In this document: positions 1 through 5,203 of the stretch, piece by piece
Position numbering within the stretch: the first letter of the stretch is position 1
How the letters are laid out: every line of letters begins with the position of its first letter
NCBI GenBank assembly: GCA_003151295.1
Contig: PLXD01000594.1
Location: forward strand, 1 to 5,203
Direction of reading: 5' to 3'
DNA from: Chitinophagaceae bacterium
Lineage (GTDB): Bacteria > Bacteroidota > Bacteroidia > Chitinophagales > Chitinophagaceae
Length of the DNA stretch: 5,203 nucleotides
Notes under the pieces: generated by a model
The model's database searches: none
What the model saw: only the letters and a program-made list of their open reading frames with translations
Told to the model about the DNA's origin: nothing
Program-made: the position numbers and the translations under genes

Positions 1-777
1 CGCAGCATTGCTACCCCCGCCTACGCAGGCAATAACATGGGTCGGCAATTCATGACCGGTCGTCTCCTTGAGCTGGGCCCTGATCTCCTCGCTGATGACA
101 CTCTGGAAACGCGCGACCATGTCCGGATAAGGATGCGGTCCTACGACACTGCCTATAATATAATGTGTATCATGAGGGTTATTGATCCAATCCCTGATTG
201 CTTCGTTCGTCGCATCCTTTAAGGTTTTGCTTCCGCTGACCACAGGGATCACCTTTGCACCCAGCATCTTCATGCGGGCCACGTTGGGTGCCTGCCGCTC
301 GATATCCTTTTCTCCCATGTATACGATACACTCGACCCCCTTCAGGGCGCAGACGGTAGCGGTGGCCACACCATGCTGACCTGCCCCCGTCTCCGCAATG
401 ATCCGTTTCTTCCCGAGGCGTTGCGCCAGCAGGATCTGACCGACCGTATTATTGACTTTATGAGCGCCGGTATGACAAAGGTCTTCCCTTTTGAGATAAA
501 TATTTGTATTGTACTTCCGGCTCAGGCGTTTGGCCAGGTAGAGGGGAGTAGGCCTGCCCACATAATCCTTGAGGAGCGCCTGAAATTCCTTTTGAAAAGC
601 GGCTTCGTGCATGATCTCCAGGTAACGTGTACGCAGCTCCTCTACATTGGGGTACAACATCTCCGGGATAAAAGCACCACCGAATTTCCCGTAATAACCC
701 TGTTCGTCCGGCGAACGGTAACTCACGGCAGGCTTTGCCGCCGCACCCTGTTTTGTAGTATTTTGTGTCGTTGTCAT
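1..777 (-). CDS. trpB: Tryptophan synthase beta chain TrpB, 3' end cut by window edge
   Basis: TrpB is the PLP-dependent beta subunit of tryptophan synthase. It condenses indole, channelled from TrpA, with L-serine to give L-tryptophan in the cytoplasm. The window holds the first 259 residues of a protein that is usually about 390-400 long; the frame is still open at position 1. Visible are the N-terminal [14 protein letters not shown] segment (residues 28-41), GRPTPLY (74-80), KRED (96-99), the PLP lysine K107 in GAHKVNN, the catalytic E129 in AETGAGQHG, and the glycine-rich phosphate-binding loop GGGSNA (253-258). K107 and E129 match Salmonella K87 and E109 with a constant offset of 20, so the N-terminus is about 20 residues longer. 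That extension is Thr/Ala-rich and without clear function. The start is the only in-frame ATG before residue 40. No Shine-Dalgarno is visible; the start follows a run of seven A. It lies 57 nt after trpF. trpA presumably follows outside the window. Confidence 0.97.
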   Translation of the reverse strand, partial: MTTTQNTTKQGAAAKPAVSYRSPDEQGYYGKFGGAFIPEMLYPNVEELRTRYLEIMHEAAFQKEFQALLKDYVGRPTPLYLAKRLSRKYNTNIYLKREDLCHTGAHKVNNTVGQILLAQRLGKKRIIAETGAGQHGVATATVCALKGVECIVYMGEKDIERQAPNVARMKMLGAKVIPVVSGSKTLKDATNEAIRDWINNPHDTHYIIGSVVGPHPYPDMVARFQSVISEEIRAQLKETTGHELPTHVIACVGGGSNAA

Positions 778-834
778 CGTGATTTTTTTACAGACTTCTC
801 AAACAGATCTTACCCAACAGCGGGATCCTTTCTT

Positions 835-1473
835 TTAAGGTGTCTTAAACTCCTCCAGCATCGTCCTTATCTTCTTCAGGTCCTTCACGCCCGCGCTCAA
901 TTCGAATTTGCTGTTAACGTCGATGGAAAACAATTTTTTAGCCACGGGCTCCCTGGCAAAAACCTTCAGTTTTCCCACATCGCCCGGCTCGATGCCCCCG
1001 CTCAGGAAAAACAGCTTGTCGATGACCGCCGCTTTCAGCACATTCCAATTAAATTTTTTCCCGGTCCCTCCATATCCCACCCCTTCGGTATCGAAGAGGA
1101 ACATATCGCAGGAGTCCTGGTAAGGCCGGATGATCCAGTCTATCGGGTCGTCTTCCCCCAACCTGAATACCTTGATGACCGTTATATAATTAGCCAGTTG
1201 CTCGCAAAAACGCGGCGTCTCATCGCCATGTAGTTGGATCATATCCAGGCCATAACTATCCACCTGTTTCATCACTTCCTCATAGCCGGCATTTACGAAG
1301 ACACCCACCTTACCTAGCTTCAGCTTTGCTTTTTTGAGCTGCTCGCCGGAAAGATGCCGGACCACGTAACGCGGTGATTTCGGATAGAAGATGAAACCCG
1401 CAAAATCCACCCCCATTTCATCGAGCTGCCTGACCTGATCAAGTTGGGTCATTCCGCAAACTTTAACTCTCAT
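835..1473 (-). CDS. trpF: Phosphoribosylanthranilate isomerase TrpF
   Basis: TrpF performs the Amadori rearrangement of N-(5'-phosphoribosyl)anthranilate to CdRP, the substrate of TrpC. It is a single-domain (beta/alpha)8 barrel of 212 residues, a normal length for the family. The general base Cys6 sits in KVCGMT at the N-terminus, SPRYV carries Arg35 (the position of Thermotoga maritima R36), LHGDE is at 81-85, and the general acid Asp128 is in FLFDTE. The phosphate-binding end of the barrel shows GGTGKKF (135-141), LSGGI (157-161) and SIDVNSKFE (183-191), followed by GVKD (195-198). The loop reads NSKFE instead of the common NSGVE; I recall this form from Bacteroidota, so it is not taken as damage. 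The ATG start puts the catalytic strand at residues 3-6 and has a strong Shine-Dalgarno just upstream. The gene sits after an unusually long 165-nt spacer from trpC and ends 57 nt before trpB. Confidence 0.97.
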   Translation of the reverse strand: MRVKVCGMTQLDQVRQLDEMGVDFAGFIFYPKSPRYVVRHLSGEQLKKAKLKLGKVGVFVNAGYEEVMKQVDSYGLDMIQLHGDETPRFCEQLANYITVIKVFRLGEDDPIDWIIRPYQDSCDMFLFDTEGVGYGGTGKKFNWNVLKAAVIDKLFFLSGGIEPGDVGKLKVFAREPVAKKLFSIDVNSKFELSAGVKDLKKIRTMLEEFKTP

Positions 1474-1476
1474 AAG

Positions 1477-1484
1477 CCCCTCCT
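1477..1484 (-). promoter_or_regulatory. Strong Shine-Dalgarno of trpF
   Basis: On the coding strand AGGAGGGG precedes the trpF ATG, with 5 nt between the AGGAGG core and the start codon. It is the only full-length anti-16S match at any start in the window. The trpG, trpD and trpB starts follow A/T-rich sequence, and trpC has only a short AAAGGA. It fixes the trpF start and suggests that trpF is initiated independently rather than by coupling to trpC, which ends 165 nt upstream. Confidence 0.75.
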
Positions 1485-1500
1485 GGTCTTCCGCGACAGG
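1482..1500 (-). promoter_or_regulatory. Possible small hairpin overlapping the trpF ribosome-binding site
   Basis: On the coding strand CCTGTC can pair with GACCAGG across a GCGGAA loop, giving six base pairs with one bulged C. The 3' arm shares its last three bases with the 5' end of the trpF AGGAGG. The stem is short and may be chance. If real it would modestly mask the ribosome-binding site. No U tract follows, so it is not a terminator. Confidence 0.25.
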
Positions 1501-1545
1501 CGAAAGGATTTTAATGATTAAAAAAATGGGGCAATCACAATCGTT

Positions 1546-1612
1546 TTCTTATCGTACTTTTTCTTATCATACTTTTCCTATCGTACTTTTCTTAAGGTAT
1601 ATTTTCTATCGT
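1546..1612. repeat. Degenerate ~15-bp tandem repeat in the trpC-trpF spacer
   Basis: On the + strand, units of 15, 15, 14 and 15 bp follow each other: TTCTTATCGTACTTT (1546-1560), TTCTTATCATACTTT (1561-1575), TCCTATCGTACTTT (1576-1589) and the more diverged TCTTAAGGTATATTT (1590-1604), then a partial TCTATCGT (1605-1612). A trace of an earlier copy (ATCGTTT, from 1540) may precede them. The repeat fills much of the 165-nt spacer. On the transcript it is purine-rich (AAAGTACGATAAGAA). It contains no hairpin, and no reading frame of note beyond an 11-codon one with no Trp codon. Slippage-type expansion is the simplest explanation. Confidence 0.8.
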
Positions 1613-1614
1613 TG

Positions 1615-1632
1615 GACCGGACATTCGACCGG
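1615..1632. repeat. GACCGG direct repeat just after trpC
   Basis: GACCGG occurs at 1615-1620 and again at 1627-1632 on the + strand, a 12-bp period, immediately downstream of the trpC stop. The CCGG parts could also pair as a weak stem in RNA, but no U tract follows on the coding strand, so a terminator is not supported. It is short and could be chance. Confidence 0.35.
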
Positions 1633-1638
1633 CAATCC

Positions 1639-2439
1639 TTACACGTTCTTTAAAACAGCCGATTTCAGTTTTCCGGCAAACTTCTCAAAAGCCAGGGCGG
1701 GATCTTTCTCCTTCATAAAATTCTCCCCGATCAGGAATCCCCGGAACCCGAAATTTCTTAGTCGAACGATCGTTTCCACTTCGCTGATACCACTCTCGGA
1801 TATCGTGATCCTACCCGAGGGGATCTTTTCACTGAGCTCGATAGAACGCTGTATGTCTACGGTAAATGTTTTCAGGTCACGGTTGTTTATGCCCACCAGC
1901 TCCGTCTCTTCACAGATATGTCCCAATTCCTCTTCGTTGTGAATTTCAAGCAGGACTTCCAATTCCAGGCTTTTCGCAAAAGCCGCAAGACTCCGCACTT
2001 CTTCCGGCTGCAGGCAGGCTGCGATCAGCAGGATCGTATCGGCTCCCATGGCCCTGGCTTCCACCACCTGGTATTCATCGATCATGAAATCCTTCCGGAG
2101 GACCGGGATCGGATTGACCCTGGCCTTTTCCAGATCCTCGCTGCTACCCCCGAAAAACTTTTCATCCGTCAATACCGACAGGCAGGAAGCGCCGTTTGCC
2201 GCATAGGCCTTCGTGACCGCCGTTACGTCGGCCGTTCCGTTGATCACCCCCCTGGAAGGGGACTGACGCTTGAATTCGGCGATTATACCGGTCTTTGCCG
2301 GATCCGTTAAAAACTGCCGGAGCGAGAGCGGCCGCCTCGCGAACAACGCTTTTTTCTCCAGGTCCTTTACCGGCAGCAATGCCTTTCGTTGCTGGACTTC
2401 CAATTTTTTGTGCGCTACTATTTTATCTAAAATGTTCAT
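1639..2439 (-). CDS. trpC: Indole-3-glycerol-phosphate synthase TrpC
   Basis: TrpC closes the indole ring: it converts CdRP to indole-3-glycerol phosphate with loss of CO2 and water, feeding tryptophan synthase. At 266 residues it is a single-function enzyme of usual length, not the TrpC-TrpF fusion of enterobacteria. The N-terminal helix MNILDKIVAHKKLEV is followed by the (beta/alpha)8 barrel. Catalytic residues are recognisable by motif: E55 and K57 in IIAEFKRQSPS, K116 in VLRKDF, E165 in LLEIH, N185 and R187 in GINNRDL, and E215-S216 in SESGI; IGENFM (237-242) forms part of the phosphate site. These correspond to Sulfolobus E51, K53, K110, E159, N180, R182, E210 and S211. The ATG start has an AAAGGA four bases upstream. 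It lies 75 nt after trpD and 165 nt before trpF, the two spacers that hold tandem repeats of about 15 bp. Confidence 0.98.
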   Translation of the reverse strand: MNILDKIVAHKKLEVQQRKALLPVKDLEKKALFARRPLSLRQFLTDPAKTGIIAEFKRQSPSRGVINGTADVTAVTKAYAANGASCLSVLTDEKFFGGSSEDLEKARVNPIPVLRKDFMIDEYQVVEARAMGADTILLIAACLQPEEVRSLAAFAKSLELEVLLEIHNEEELGHICEETELVGINNRDLKTFTVDIQRSIELSEKIPSGRITISESGISEVETIVRLRNFGFRGFLIGENFMKEKDPALAFEKFAGKLKSAVLKNV

Positions 2440-2443
2440 CGTA

Positions 2444-2449
2444 TCCTTT
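2444..2449 (-). promoter_or_regulatory. Short Shine-Dalgarno of trpC
   Basis: AAAGGA on the coding strand stands 4 nt before the trpC ATG. It lies at the edge of the 15-bp tandem repeat, so the same AAAGG string recurs one unit further upstream. It supports the annotated start at 2439. Confidence 0.55.
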
Positions 2450-2474
2450 AGCTGATTACCCTTTATCTGATTAT
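2445..2474. repeat. Two-copy 15-bp tandem repeat in the trpD-trpC spacer
   Basis: On the + strand CCTTTAGCTGATTAC (2445-2459) is followed directly by CCTTTATCTGATTAT (2460-2474), with two mismatches in 15. On the coding strand each copy carries AAAGG, so the core of the trpC ribosome-binding site is present twice, 15 nt apart. Only the copy nearest the ATG is at a usable distance. Confidence 0.75.
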
Positions 2475-2514
2475 CGAAATCCTTCGGCCCGGGCTATTCC
2501 CATCCTTCCGGAAT

Positions 2515-3522
2515 TCAGGATCTTTGTAAAGAGATTAATTTTTGTAACGCCTGGTAAGCCTTCCTGCTCTCCAGGCTCTCCACAGCAGCCTTATAAGCGC
2601 CCTCATAATCCTTATACACCCCGGTACAGTGCAGAGCCATGGCCGCATTGGCAAGCACTACCGCATTCTGCGCCCAGCTGCCCTCTACCTTTAATATCTT
2701 CTCAAACAGTTTTGCCGCTTCTTCGACGGTATTTCCACCGTAAATATCGGCAGGATTTACCATTCGTTTACCCAATTGTTCGGGGGTCATGATCTTTTCC
2801 CCTTCATTGGAGATAATACGGGCATCGCCAGTCAGGGAGATCTCATCGTAACCATCCAGGCTATGAATGATCGTGAATACTCCCTCGGCCTGCTGCAGCA
2901 GGTAATTATAGACCCTGGCCATTTCAAGGTTGTAAACGCCAACGAGTTGAAATTTCGGGAAGGCGGGGTTCACCATGGGGCCCAGCATATTGAAAAATGT
3001 CCGCAATCCAAGATTTTTACGGATGGGGCCTACTGCCTTAAGAGCCGGGTGGAAGAGCGGCGCGTGGAGAAAACAGATATTTGCCTCTTCTACTTCCTTT
3101 CTCAGTCTGCCGGCATCATTTTTAAAGACATATCCCAGTTGTTCCATGACATTGGAAGACCCGCTGATAGAGGAAGCCCCGTAATTGCCGTGTTTGGCCA
3201 CTTTTTGCCCGGTGCCCGCAACAATGAAACAGGCCAGGGTGGAAATATTGAAGGTATTCTTACCATCGCCCCCCGTTCCCACGATATCGATGGTCTCATG
3301 CCCATCCAGGTCGATGCGAACGCACAACTCCAGAAGAGCATCACGGAAGCCCTGCAATTCGTCGATCGTGATGCTGCGCATCAGGAATACCGTAATGAAG
3401 GCGGTTATCTCACTGTCATTATACGCGCCCCGGGAAATATTGACCAGGGTCTCCCGGGCCTGCTCCCGCGACAGTGTCTTATGCTCGAATAAATATTGTA
3501 GCGTTTTTTTCATTTCCGACAT
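2515..3522 (-). CDS. trpD: Anthranilate phosphoribosyltransferase TrpD
   Basis: TrpD transfers the phosphoribosyl group of PRPP to anthranilate, giving N-(5'-phosphoribosyl)anthranilate and pyrophosphate. At 335 residues it matches stand-alone TrpD and carries no TrpG domain. The small helical N-terminal domain covers about residues 1-70 plus a later helix pair. The PRPP-binding GTGGDG is at 82-87, followed by NTFNIST (89-95) and KHGNYGASSISGSSN (110-124), where the usual KHGNRAASS reads KHGNYGASS. The anthranilate-contact arginine is R168 in GPIRKNLGLRTFFNMLGP. The metal-binding acidic pair is D226-E227 in DGYDEIS, comparable to Sulfolobus D223/E224. The ATG at 3522 is the first in frame; a second ATG at residue 4 (3513) is equally possible because neither has a Shine-Dalgarno. 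The stop is TGA. It starts 63 nt after trpG and ends 75 nt before trpC. Confidence 0.98.
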   Translation of the reverse strand: MSEMKKTLQYLFEHKTLSREQARETLVNISRGAYNDSEITAFITVFLMRSITIDELQGFRDALLELCVRIDLDGHETIDIVGTGGDGKNTFNISTLACFIVAGTGQKVAKHGNYGASSISGSSNVMEQLGYVFKNDAGRLRKEVEEANICFLHAPLFHPALKAVGPIRKNLGLRTFFNMLGPMVNPAFPKFQLVGVYNLEMARVYNYLLQQAEGVFTIIHSLDGYDEISLTGDARIISNEGEKIMTPEQLGKRMVNPADIYGGNTVEEAAKLFEKILKVEGSWAQNAVVLANAAMALHCTGVYKDYEGAYKAAVESLESRKAYQALQKLISLQRS

Positions 3523-3564
3523 TTCAAAATTAACCGTAAATCAACTGATAGTAATTCATCCATC

Positions 3565-3591
3565 ATTCTATTTATTCCATTTATTCTATTT
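3565..3591. repeat. Three-copy 9-bp tandem repeat across the trpG stop
   Basis: On the + strand ATTCTATTT (3565-3573), ATTCCATTT (3574-3582) and ATTCTATTT (3583-3591) follow each other with one mismatch in the middle copy. On the coding strand the unit is AAATAGAAT, and the first copy read includes the trpG TAG stop (3586-3588) and the lysine codon before it. The period is a multiple of three, so the outermost copy repeats an in-frame TAG, giving a second stop after the first. Confidence 0.75.
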
Positions 3592-4170
3592 ATCCAGCCA
3601 GTTCCTCATGATCTTTTCCCCGTCCGGAGTCAATACGCTCTCCGGGTGGAATTGGACACCTTGCACGTCAAAGTTCTTGTGTTGAAGCCCCATGATAAAA
3701 TTGCTCTCATCCCTGGCTGTCACTTCCAACTCTCCCGGGAATCCTTCTTCACTGATCACCCAGCTATGGTAGCGCCCAACGACAAATTCGTCCTGCAATC
3801 CTTTAAATAAAGGACTGGTGCCGCCGGACCCCGTCCTCAGGATTTTAACAGGCGTAGCTACTCCATGATAAACCTTACTGAGGTTCACCAGCTTCCCGCC
3901 GAATGCCTCCCCGATCGCCTGGTGTCCAAGGCAGACTCCCAGGATGGACTTGGAAGAAGCATATTCTTTGATCAGTGGCAGTAGCAGCCCCGCTTCGACA
4001 GGAATCCCAGGACCGGGAGACAGGATGATCTTATCGAATTTCTTTACTTTCTCCAAAGGGATCTGGTCGTTACGAACCACTTCAACTTTCTGGTGCAGTA
4101 TTTTTTCAACGAGGTGCACCAGGTTGTAAGTGAATGAATCGTAGTTGTCGAATACTAATACACTGGCCAA
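3586..4170 (-). CDS. trpG: Anthranilate synthase glutamine amidotransferase component TrpG, TTG start
   Basis: TrpG is the class I glutamine amidotransferase that releases ammonia from glutamine and passes it to TrpE for anthranilate synthesis. At 194 residues it is a complete stand-alone domain. It opens with SVLVFDNYDSFTYNLVHLVE, as usual for the family. The oxyanion loop SPGPG is at 51-55, the nucleophile Cys80 is in GVCLGHQ, HG at 102-103 lies in the family's KVYHG segment, and His175 and Glu177 in VQFHPES complete the triad. The start appears to be TTG at 4170-4168: it gives the usual N-terminus, and in the same frame no ATG or GTG occurs between it and the TAA upstream. No Shine-Dalgarno is seen; the start follows A/T-rich sequence. 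It begins 53 nt after trpE. In many bacteria TrpG also serves PabB; whether this one does cannot be told from the window. Confidence 0.97.
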   Translation of the reverse strand: MASVLVFDNYDSFTYNLVHLVEKILHQKVEVVRNDQIPLEKVKKFDKIILSPGPGIPVEAGLLLPLIKEYASSKSILGVCLGHQAIGEAFGGKLVNLSKVYHGVATPVKILRTGSGGTSPLFKGLQDEFVVGRYHSWVISEEGFPGELEVTARDESNFIMGLQHKNFDVQGVQFHPESVLTPDGEKIMRNWLDK

Positions 4171-4203
4171 TTTCTTAAATTTAAATGAATGCCCTGTTTA
4201 AAA

Positions 4204-4232
4204 TTATTTCGAAGCGGTCTGACTTATTTCGA
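4204..4232. repeat. 9-bp direct repeat of the trpE stop context
   Basis: TTATTTCGA occurs at 4224-4232 and at 4204-4212 on the + strand. On the coding strand TCGAAATAA, the last two sense codons and stop of trpE, is repeated 20 nt downstream in the trpE-trpG spacer. The flanks do not match, so this is a short repeat and may be chance. Confidence 0.4.
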
Positions 4233-5203
4233 GATCTCTTCAGCGAAGACGATCGCCTTTTTCAACGCGCCCAATTTGTTGTTGACTTCCTGCAACTCAC
4301 TTTCCGGATCACTGGCCGCTACCACGCCGGCGCCAGCCTGGTAAGTCAGCGTATTTTGCCTGCTCAATAAACTTCGGATCATAATAGCCTGATTACAGCT
4401 CCCATCGAAGCCCATAAACCCAATGCAGCCACCGTAATAACTTCTCGCAGTAGGCTCATAACTGTCTATCAGTTCCATAGCCTTGAATTTCGGGGCTCCG
4501 CTCAGCGTCCCGGCCGGGAAAGTGAGGGCCAATAATTCGAATGGATTGCTGCCTTCCCTGACTTTTCCCCTGACCTCGCTCACAAGATGGATAACATGCG
4601 AGTAATATTGTACTTCGCGGTAATGCTCAACCGATACCTCATCGCAGCAACGGCTCAGGTCATTACGGGCAAGATCGACCAGCATGACATGCTCGGCATT
4701 CTCTTTGGCATCTTTCAACAGCCGCTCGGCAATCTCCCGATCGGCGGCTTCATCCCCGGTCCTTTTAAACGTGCCGGCTATCGGGTGAACGATGGCCTTA
4801 CCCTGCCGGATGATCAACTGGGCTTCGGGCGAAGATCCCATCAGCTTATAATCGCCGTAATCGAAGAAGAAAAGATAGGGGGAAGGGTTGATGCTTCGCA
4901 GGGCCCGGTATACATTGAATTCATCCCCCCTGAAACCCTGCTGAAAACGGCGGCTCAGCACGATCTGGAAAACGTCTCCGCGAAAGCAGTGCCGGATCCC
5001 CTTCCTGACCATCTCCCTGTACTGTTCGTCCTCCATGTTAGAGGTCTCTTCGCCATGAGTATAAAAAGGGTAGACAGGAACGTCTTTGCTTTTGATCAGG
5101 GATTCTACAAGATCAGACTCACTTTCCTGGCCTCCCAGTTCATTTTCGCATAAGTAAAGCTCATCCTTAAAATGGTTGATGGCGATCACATACTGGTAGA
5201 GGC
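4224..5203 (-). CDS. trpE: Anthranilate synthase component I TrpE, 5' end cut by window edge
   Basis: TrpE converts chorismate to anthranilate, using ammonia from TrpG; it is the first committed step of the pathway and usually the target of feedback inhibition by tryptophan. The window holds about the last 325 residues, the whole chorismate-binding domain, out of the usual 460-520. The frame is open to the window edge, reading LYQY before a GTG at 5189 that should not be taken as the start. Counting from that codon, motifs are GDVFQIVLSRRF (71-82), NPSPYLFFF (101-109), GSSPE (118-122), PIAGT (136-140), ENAEHVMLVDLARNDL (163-178), TFPAGTLSGAPK (223-234), DGSCNQAIMIRSL (262-274) and AGAGVVAASDPESE (285-298). 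PIAGT points to anthranilate synthase; aminodeoxychorismate synthase PabB has PKGT there. The N-terminal domain with the LLES tryptophan-binding motif is outside the window, so feedback control cannot be judged. The stop is TAA, 53 nt before trpG. Confidence 0.97.
   Translation of the reverse strand, partial: LYQYVIAINHFKDELYLCENELGGQESESDLVESLIKSKDVPVYPFYTHGEETSNMEDEQYREMVRKGIRHCFRGDVFQIVLSRRFQQGFRGDEFNVYRALRSINPSPYLFFFDYGDYKLMGSSPEAQLIIRQGKAIVHPIAGTFKRTGDEAADREIAERLLKDAKENAEHVMLVDLARNDLSRCCDEVSVEHYREVQYYSHVIHLVSEVRGKVREGSNPFELLALTFPAGTLSGAPKFKAMELIDSYEPTARSYYGGCIGFMGFDGSCNQAIMIRSLLSRQNTLTYQAGAGVVAASDPESELQEVNNKLGALKKAIVFAEEISK

Noticed and set aside
373..1233. A 286-codon open frame on the + strand
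   Set aside because: It runs antisense across trpB and trpF, whose motifs are clear on the minus strand, and its translation resembles no protein family I know. The same applies to the + strand frames at 2776-3492 (over trpD) and 4587-5153 (over trpE).
1520..1526. Intrinsic terminator between trpC and trpF, suggested by seven T on the coding strand
   Set aside because: No GC-rich stem precedes the T run; the sequence before it is a purine-rich repeat. The CCGG pairing near 1617-1632 is about 90 nt away.
1551..1586. An 11-codon leader-peptide-like frame in the C-F spacer (coding strand, MIRKSTIRKRL)
   Set aside because: It has no Trp codon, no ribosome-binding site and derives wholly from the tandem repeat, so a transcription attenuator is not supported.
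1546..1612. CRISPR array
   Set aside because: Units of about 15 bp are directly adjacent with no spacers, and no cas gene is present.
1474..1638. Internal promoter of the Bacteroidota type (TTG and TAnnTTTG elements)
   Set aside because: TACCTTAA-like strings occur on the coding strand but no properly spaced TTG partner was found; the evidence is too weak to list.
1514..1942. A + strand open frame crossing the C-F spacer into trpC
   Set aside because: Its first part is the translated tandem repeat (Ser/Phe/Tyr-rich) and the rest is antisense to trpC; there is no ribosome-binding site or family resemblance.
4224..5189. Complete 321-residue TrpE starting at a GTG at 5189
   Set aside because: The frame stays open to the window edge, and a TrpE of this length would lack the N-terminal regulatory domain. 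It is a truncation by the window, not a short gene.
4224..5203. Para-aminobenzoate synthase PabB instead of TrpE
   Set aside because: The PIAGT motif and the setting in a trp operon next to trpG favour anthranilate synthase; PabB has PKGT at this place.

Overview
The window is an interior segment of a tryptophan biosynthesis operon. All genes read on the minus strand, so transcription runs from high to low coordinates, in the order trpE (5' end cut off by the window) - trpG - trpD - trpC - trpF - trpB (3' end cut off). Together they encode the path from chorismate to the last step: anthranilate synthase (TrpE + TrpG), anthranilate phosphoribosyltransferase (TrpD), indole-glycerol-phosphate synthase (TrpC), phosphoribosylanthranilate isomerase (TrpF) and the beta chain of tryptophan synthase (TrpB). 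trpA would be expected just past position 1. The operon promoter and any leader or attenuator lie beyond position 5203 and cannot be seen.

The organism looks like a member of the Bacteroidota, possibly of the Chitinophagaceae kind. The reasons are the order E-G-D-C-F-B with all genes unfused, separate trpC and trpF, protein features such as the KHGNYGASS PRPP loop of TrpD and the NSKFE phosphate loop of TrpF, and A/T-rich spacers in which most starts lack a Shine-Dalgarno sequence. This placement is an inference from memory of those families, not a search result.

Layout on the + axis: trpB 1-777 (partial), spacer 57 nt, trpF 835-1473, spacer 165 nt, trpC 1639-2439, spacer 75 nt, trpD 2515-3522, spacer 63 nt, trpG 3586-4170, spacer 53 nt, trpE 4224-5203 (partial). 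No stretch over 300 nt lacks a gene. All six enzymes keep the catalytic residues that fall inside the window, and I see no frameshift, premature stop, mobile element, RNA gene or CRISPR array.

The enzymes are ordinary. The mildly unusual content is in the spacers. Three of the five carry short degenerate tandem repeats (about 15-bp units between trpC and trpF and between trpD and trpC, 9-bp units between trpG and trpD), and a fourth carries a 9-bp direct repeat of the trpE stop context. Other points are an apparent TTG start for trpG, a strong Shine-Dalgarno at trpF where most neighbours have none, and a possible small hairpin overlapping it. I found no convincing new biological system here.
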